Shown here piece by piece: positions 62,321 through 64,000 of a stretch of 64,000 nt of DNA. The position numbers and the translations under genes are program-made. This DNA comes from Prevotella dentasini JCM 15908 (GTDB lineage: Bacteria > Bacteroidota > Bacteroidia > Bacteroidales > Bacteroidaceae): positions 124,001-188,000 of the forward strand of contig NZ_BAKG01000002.1 in NCBI RefSeq assembly GCF_000614065.1. Direction: 5' to 3'. Numbering within the stretch: position 1 is the first letter of the stretch; each line of letters starts with the position of its first letter. The notes beneath the pieces are model-generated. The model had not been told where the DNA came from, did not search any database, and was given only the letters and a program-made list of their open reading frames with translations.

Positions 62321-62353
62321 AGGCACCTCCAAGTCTTTGGAGGTGCCTGTTTT
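62321..62353 (+). terminator. Terminator of the coiled-coil lipoprotein
   Basis: AGGCACCTCCAA (62321-62332) pairs with TTGGAGGTGCCT (62337-62348) around four bases, followed by GTTTTT. The following 62354-62683 is AT-rich and without a gene. Confidence 0.9.
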
Positions 62354-62683
62354 TATTGGTTCAACTTGTCGGGAAGATTCAGACAGCCTGATGCAGGGAC
62401 ATGCCTCCTTTCTTGAGACACTATAGAGAAAATGCGTTTTGCCTCTTTCTTTAGAAACATTGATAGTTATTGGATCTCAGATGGTGCATTAATCATTTTG
62501 TCATCTCTGTGTCTTTGTTTTACCCTGTGCGGTCAGTGGATCCTTTACGTAAAAATCTTTGTGGGCTGTATTTGCTGACAAATAGTATTTTATATAATAT
62601 GGTGTTTTCGCTATTTTTTCTTAAGGAAAAGGCAGTTTCGCTAAAATTTATTGAAGATAATAATAAAATTCTTCCGAGAAAAG

Positions 62684-62714
62684 TTGCTAATTGGTGAGAA
62701 TTTATGTAAATTTG
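62684..62714 (+). promoter_or_regulatory. Promoter of the SusC-type gene
   Basis: TTG (62684-62686), a 20-base spacer, TAAATTTG (62707-62714), with a leader of about 50 bases to ATG 62770. Confidence 0.7.
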
Positions 62715-62769
62715 CAAGCAAGTGTCGAATGTAATTAAAAATCTAATTTAAAAATTTATTGAGGTTTGT

Positions 62770-64000
62770 ATGGGAAAAAGACTAAGTATGGTCCTGGCTT
62801 CTCTGTTCCTTTCTATAGGAATGGCGTTGGCGCAGACCACAGTTTCCGGAACCGTTATCTCATCTGAGGACGGTTTGCCAGTCATTGGTGCCTCTGTTAT
62901 GGTCAAGGGCACCAAGGTCGGTGCCGCAACCGACCTTGACGGGCATTTCAGTTTCAACTCTCCAGTAAGTAATCCAACCTTGACCATCAGTTCCATTGGA
63001 ATGAAGACTGTTTCGGTAAAGGGTGGAGAAAACTTGAAAATCACATTGGAACCCGACGACGAGTCGCAGCAACTTGGTGAGGTTGTCGTAACGGGTATGC
63101 AGAAAATGGACAAGCGACTCTTTACGGGTGCTACCACCAAGGTCGATGCCGAGAAGGCAAAGCTCGATGGTGTGTCCGACATCTCGCGCTCCTTGGAAGG
63201 ACGTGCTGCCGGTGTGTCTGTGCAGAACGTTTCCGGTACTTTCGGTACCGCTCCTAAGATTCGTGTCCGTGGTGCTACGTCTATCTATGGTTCCTCAACT
63301 CCGCTTTGGGTAGTTGATGGTGTTATCATGGAGGATGTAACGCAGGTTGATGCCGACGCTCTTTCTTCTGGTGATGCTGCTACACTGATTTCCAGTGCAA
63401 TTGCAGGTCTTAATGCAGATGACATCGAGAGCTTCCAGATTTTGAAGGACGGTTCTGCCACCTCTATCTATGGTGCACGTGCTATGGCAGGTGTGATTGT
63501 TGTAACTACTAAGAGAGGTAAGAGCGGTACATCCCGTATCTCCTATACAGGTGAGTATACAATGCGCCTTCGTCCAAGCTACAGCCAGTTCAATATTATG
63601 AACTCGCAGGAGCAGATGTCCGTATATAAGGAAATGTATAATAACGGCTTCTTCTCTTTCATGAACTCTTACCGTGCATCTTCAAGTGGTGTGTTCGGAA
63701 AGATGTATCATTTGATGAATACTTATGATCCTACAACAGGTCAGTACAAACTTCCTAATACAGAGGAAGCTATGTACAATTATCTCCGTCAGGCAGAGTA
63801 TCGTAACACCAACTGGTTTGATGAGTTGTTCTCCAACTCTATCCAGATGAACCACTCTATCAGTATGAGTACTGGTACCGATAAGGCTCAGTATTATACA
63901 TCTTTCAGCTTTATGGACGATCCGGGATGGACAAAGCGTAGCAAGGTTCAGCGTTATACCGCCAATATCAATGCTAACTATAACTTGAGCAAGAAGGTGT
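62770..64000 (+). CDS. SusC/RagA-type TonB-linked outer membrane protein (5' part)
   Basis: The first 410 codons are in the window and the frame runs off the right edge. Signal peptide MGKRLSMVLASLFLSIGMALAQ; carboxypeptidase-D-like domain (VSGTVISSEDGLPVIGASVM, GTKVGAATDLDGHFSF); Ton box LGEVVVTGMQ; plug domain with the SusC signatures RSLEGRAAGVSVQNVSGTFG, KIRVRGATSIYGSSTPLWVV, DGVIMEDV and ILKDGSATSIYGARAMAGVI. Such proteins pair with a SusD lipoprotein to import glycans or peptides with energy from TonB. The partner and substrate genes would lie beyond 64 kb. The frame is intact as far as it can be read. Confidence 0.95.
   Translation, partial: MGKRLSMVLASLFLSIGMALAQTTVSGTVISSEDGLPVIGASVMVKGTKVGAATDLDGHFSFNSPVSNPTLTISSIGMKTVSVKGGENLKITLEPDDESQQLGEVVVTGMQKMDKRLFTGATTKVDAEKAKLDGVSDISRSLEGRAAGVSVQNVSGTFGTAPKIRVRGATSIYGSSTPLWVVDGVIMEDVTQVDADALSSGDAATLISSAIAGLNADDIESFQILKDGSATSIYGARAMAGVIVVTTKRGKSGTSRISYTGEYTMRLRPSYSQFNIMNSQEQMSVYKEMYNNGFFSFMNSYRASSSGVFGKMYHLMNTYDPTTGQYKLPNTEEAMYNYLRQAEYRNTNWFDELFSNSIQMNHSISMSTGTDKAQYYTSFSFMDDPGWTKRSKVQRYTANINANYNLSKKV

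Noticed and set aside
1..64000. CRISPR array, prophage, insertion sequence or toxin-antitoxin locus
   Set aside because: The only periodic repeats have a 154-bp period without spacers; no transposase, integrase or capsid motifs were seen. The XRE gene pairs with DUF2975, not with a toxin.

Overview
The window is a chromosomal segment of a Bacteroidota bacterium, most likely Prevotellaceae. Nearly every intergenic start region carries the Bacteroidota promoter form TAnnTTTG, often with TTTG or TTG about 19-21 bases upstream, and Shine-Dalgarno sites are not evident. Other markers are a SusC/RagA receptor, a T9SS-type C-terminal domain, PorT-like and GldH-like proteins, and the gene orders mreBCD-mrdA-rodA and exbB-exbD-exbD-tonB-pstS-TPR. 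Most of the content is housekeeping. No prophage, insertion sequence, CRISPR array or dedicated defence island is visible.

Layout: 1-2.9 kb holds the ribBA end, a small ferredoxin (minus), a PorT-like barrel protein and aqpZ. 3.0-5.5 kb is a two-gene glycosyltransferase pair. 5.6-5.9 kb has an undescribed hairpin-led 38-codon ORF. 5.9-9.1 kb is the minus-strand operon hpt-adk-obgE-pgeF. 9.2-15.7 kb has nnr, a UvrD-type helicase with a nested DnaQ-like exonuclease, a lipoprotein and a YhcH-family gene. 16.0-20.2 kb is a TPP-riboswitch operon for thiamine capture (TonB receptor, PnuT, thiamine pyrophosphokinase). 20.3-24.1 kb has a periplasmic alpha-amylase and dnaX. 24.5-30.7 kb holds ftsB/divIC, lipid and pyrimidine genes and a DPM-type glycosyltransferase. 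31.2-38.1 kb is purH (cyclohydrolase domain only) followed by the rod-shape operon. 38.4-41.0 kb is a BspA/LRR surface protein. 41.6-44.5 kb is a DUF2975-XRE-outer membrane receptor operon behind a palindromic operator. 45.1-50.9 kb is the Ton energising operon. 51.3-52.4 kb has tRNA-Lys and a 154-bp tandem repeat. 52.4-58.5 kb has dsbD, holB, ricT and gldH. 58.6-62.3 kb has perM, tdk, rsmI and a coiled-coil lipoprotein. A SusC-type receptor runs off the end at 62.8-64 kb.

The genes combine into an envelope-centred picture. The Ton motor energises the receptors seen here (thiamine, DUF2975-linked, SusC). T9SS-linked parts (PorT-like, LRR cargo) and gldH sit beside the elongasome genes.

Two cross-cutting observations stand out. 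First, at least six intergenic copies of a short hairpin family (stem, five-base loop, stem built on GTGCCgTTTTCG) keep their pairing while the stem sequence changes between copies; a second 74-bp family with CTGTCAtgCTGTCA ends occurs two or three times. Second, at least 19 reading-frame breaks in 11 otherwise intact, largely essential genes, nearly all explained by loss of one base from a short run of the same base. These look like consensus errors, not real pseudogenes, and I have joined the pieces into whole genes below.
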